In this document: positions 63,454-64,000 of the stretch, in pieces
How positions within the stretch are numbered: the first letter of the stretch is position 1
Layout of the letters: each line of letters begins with the position of its first letter
Source: Metabacillus sediminilitoris
GTDB taxonomy: Bacteria > Bacillota > Bacilli > Bacillales > Bacillaceae
Length of the DNA stretch: 64,000 nt
Direction of reading: 5' to 3'
Assembly: GCF_009720625.1 (NCBI RefSeq)
Contig: NZ_CP046266.1
Location: 2,365,501 to 2,429,500, forward strand
Program-made: the position numbers and the translations under genes
Notes under the pieces: model-generated
The model's input: the letters and a program-made list of their open reading frames with translations, nothing else
Databases searched by the model: none
Told to the model about the DNA's origin: nothing

Positions 63454-64000
63454 ACCAGCTAATAGTATGTCAATATTTTTCAATAAAAATATAAAAAATC
63501 ACATGCTATACTAAAAATAAGCATGTCAAATAACCTTCCGTTAGTCTAATTTTGGAAGGTTTTGTGTTATTTAGTTAGATTTAGGTTCTAAGCTATATCT
63601 TGGAAAGTAGTTCTATTCTTTAAAAGGGCAAATATCCAATGTAATAGCTTATTTACACAAGCTATTACAGCTACTTTGAAGGGCTTTCCTTCTTCACGTT
63701 TCTTGTCGTAAAACTCTCTCATTTTTTTGTTTCGAGGGATGATTTCATCCGTCGTTTTCTTCTTACGACAATCACGAATGGCACAACGAACCGCCATATA
63801 TAAGGCATGACGAAGCCTACTAGATCCTCGTTTTGTTATCCGATTCTTTGTGGCTGTAAACTTACCAGATTCAAATACACTAGGATCGATCCCAGCGAAA
63901 GCTACAAGTTTCTTAGGATTATTAAATCGATCTATCTCACCAATTTCAGAAATAATCGTTGCCGCGATTTTTTCACCGATACCAGGGATAGATTTGATGA
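63454..64000 (-). mobile_element. IS110-family element, type C (partial, runs off the window)
   Basis: Its right terminus (minus strand TTGACATACTATTAGCTGGTT) equals that of type A except for two bases, but the transposase is diverged. It lies in the opposite direction to type A, against the left block of a mosaic repeat. Confidence 0.82.
63588..64000 (-). CDS. IS110-family transposase, type C (N-terminal part outside window)
   Basis: 137 C-terminal residues visible: SIPGIGEKIAATIISEIGEI, then ESGKFTATKNRITKRGSSRL and REFYDKKREEGKPFKVAVIA. Clearly related to type A but with an insertion DEIIPRNKKM region and many substitutions. The serine region is intact. The first about 270 residues lie beyond the window. 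Confidence 0.92.
   Translation of the reverse strand, partial: IKSIPGIGEKIAATIISEIGEIDRFNNPKKLVAFAGIDPSVFESGKFTATKNRITKRGSSRLRHALYMAVRCAIRDCRKKKTTDEIIPRNKKMREFYDKKREEGKPFKVAVIACVNKLLHWIFALLKNRTTFQDIA

Overview
The window looks like an AT-rich chromosomal segment from an endospore-forming member of the Bacillaceae. The evidence is a tricistronic gerA-type germinant-receptor operon, a FosB-type thiol transferase, a blaR1-blaI-bla locus with BlaI boxes, DUF1540-type small Cys proteins, Firmicutes-type GGAGG ribosome binding sites, and GTG/TTG starts. I cannot name the species.

Layout. 1-6.2 kb is ordinary: an amino-acid permease cut by the window edge and arginase (both minus; arginine catabolism), a 1.2 kb gene-free stretch, a Bcr/CflA efflux pump and an aldo/keto reductase. 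From about 7 kb to the end the window becomes a mosaic of short accessory blocks. They include a beta-lactam resistance locus, FosB, azoreductase and quinone-reductase units with divergent Rrf2 and HxlR regulators, a MerR-controlled aldo/keto reductase, a flavin monooxygenase, two paralogous MFS pumps (one with a TetR gene), three GNAT acetyltransferases, PhzF, DinB, YjbR, RibD-C, an ECF41-type sigma factor with its carboxymuconolactone-decarboxylase partner, and many small genes of unknown function. A more core-like segment, 40.3-47.6 kb, carries the gerA operon and a Fur-box-preceded siderophore uptake operon.

The main feature is a family of about 30 related intergenic repeats, all on the + strand and none seen on the - strand, spread over 7.0-63.5 kb. 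A full copy has a left motif (acttaaagTAACGGGTGC), a stem-loop whose stem sequence differs in every copy, a T-run, and a palindromic tail (TTCAACTAA...TTAGTTGAA). They lie between nearly every accessory gene, so much of the region reads as gene - repeat - gene - repeat. In several places the stop codon of the preceding gene is at or inside the repeat. About 15 of some 18 single-gene intervals have the gene in the same direction as the repeat. The arrangement recalls integron cassette arrays and their attC sites, although no integrase is in the window.

The repeats are also the landing sites of the mobile DNA. Five IS110-family elements of three types and a group II intron all sit inside copies of the repeat, and one IS110 fragment is degenerate. 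In two IS types the non-coding end upstream of the transposase contains paired short segments matching the two halves of the repeat target, one in sense and one in antisense. That is the arrangement expected of the target-binding loop of an IS110 bridge RNA. The elements therefore appear to be RNA-guided specialists for this repeat family.

Decay is common in the mosaic: at least five genes carry single-base frameshifts and several others survive only as fragments.
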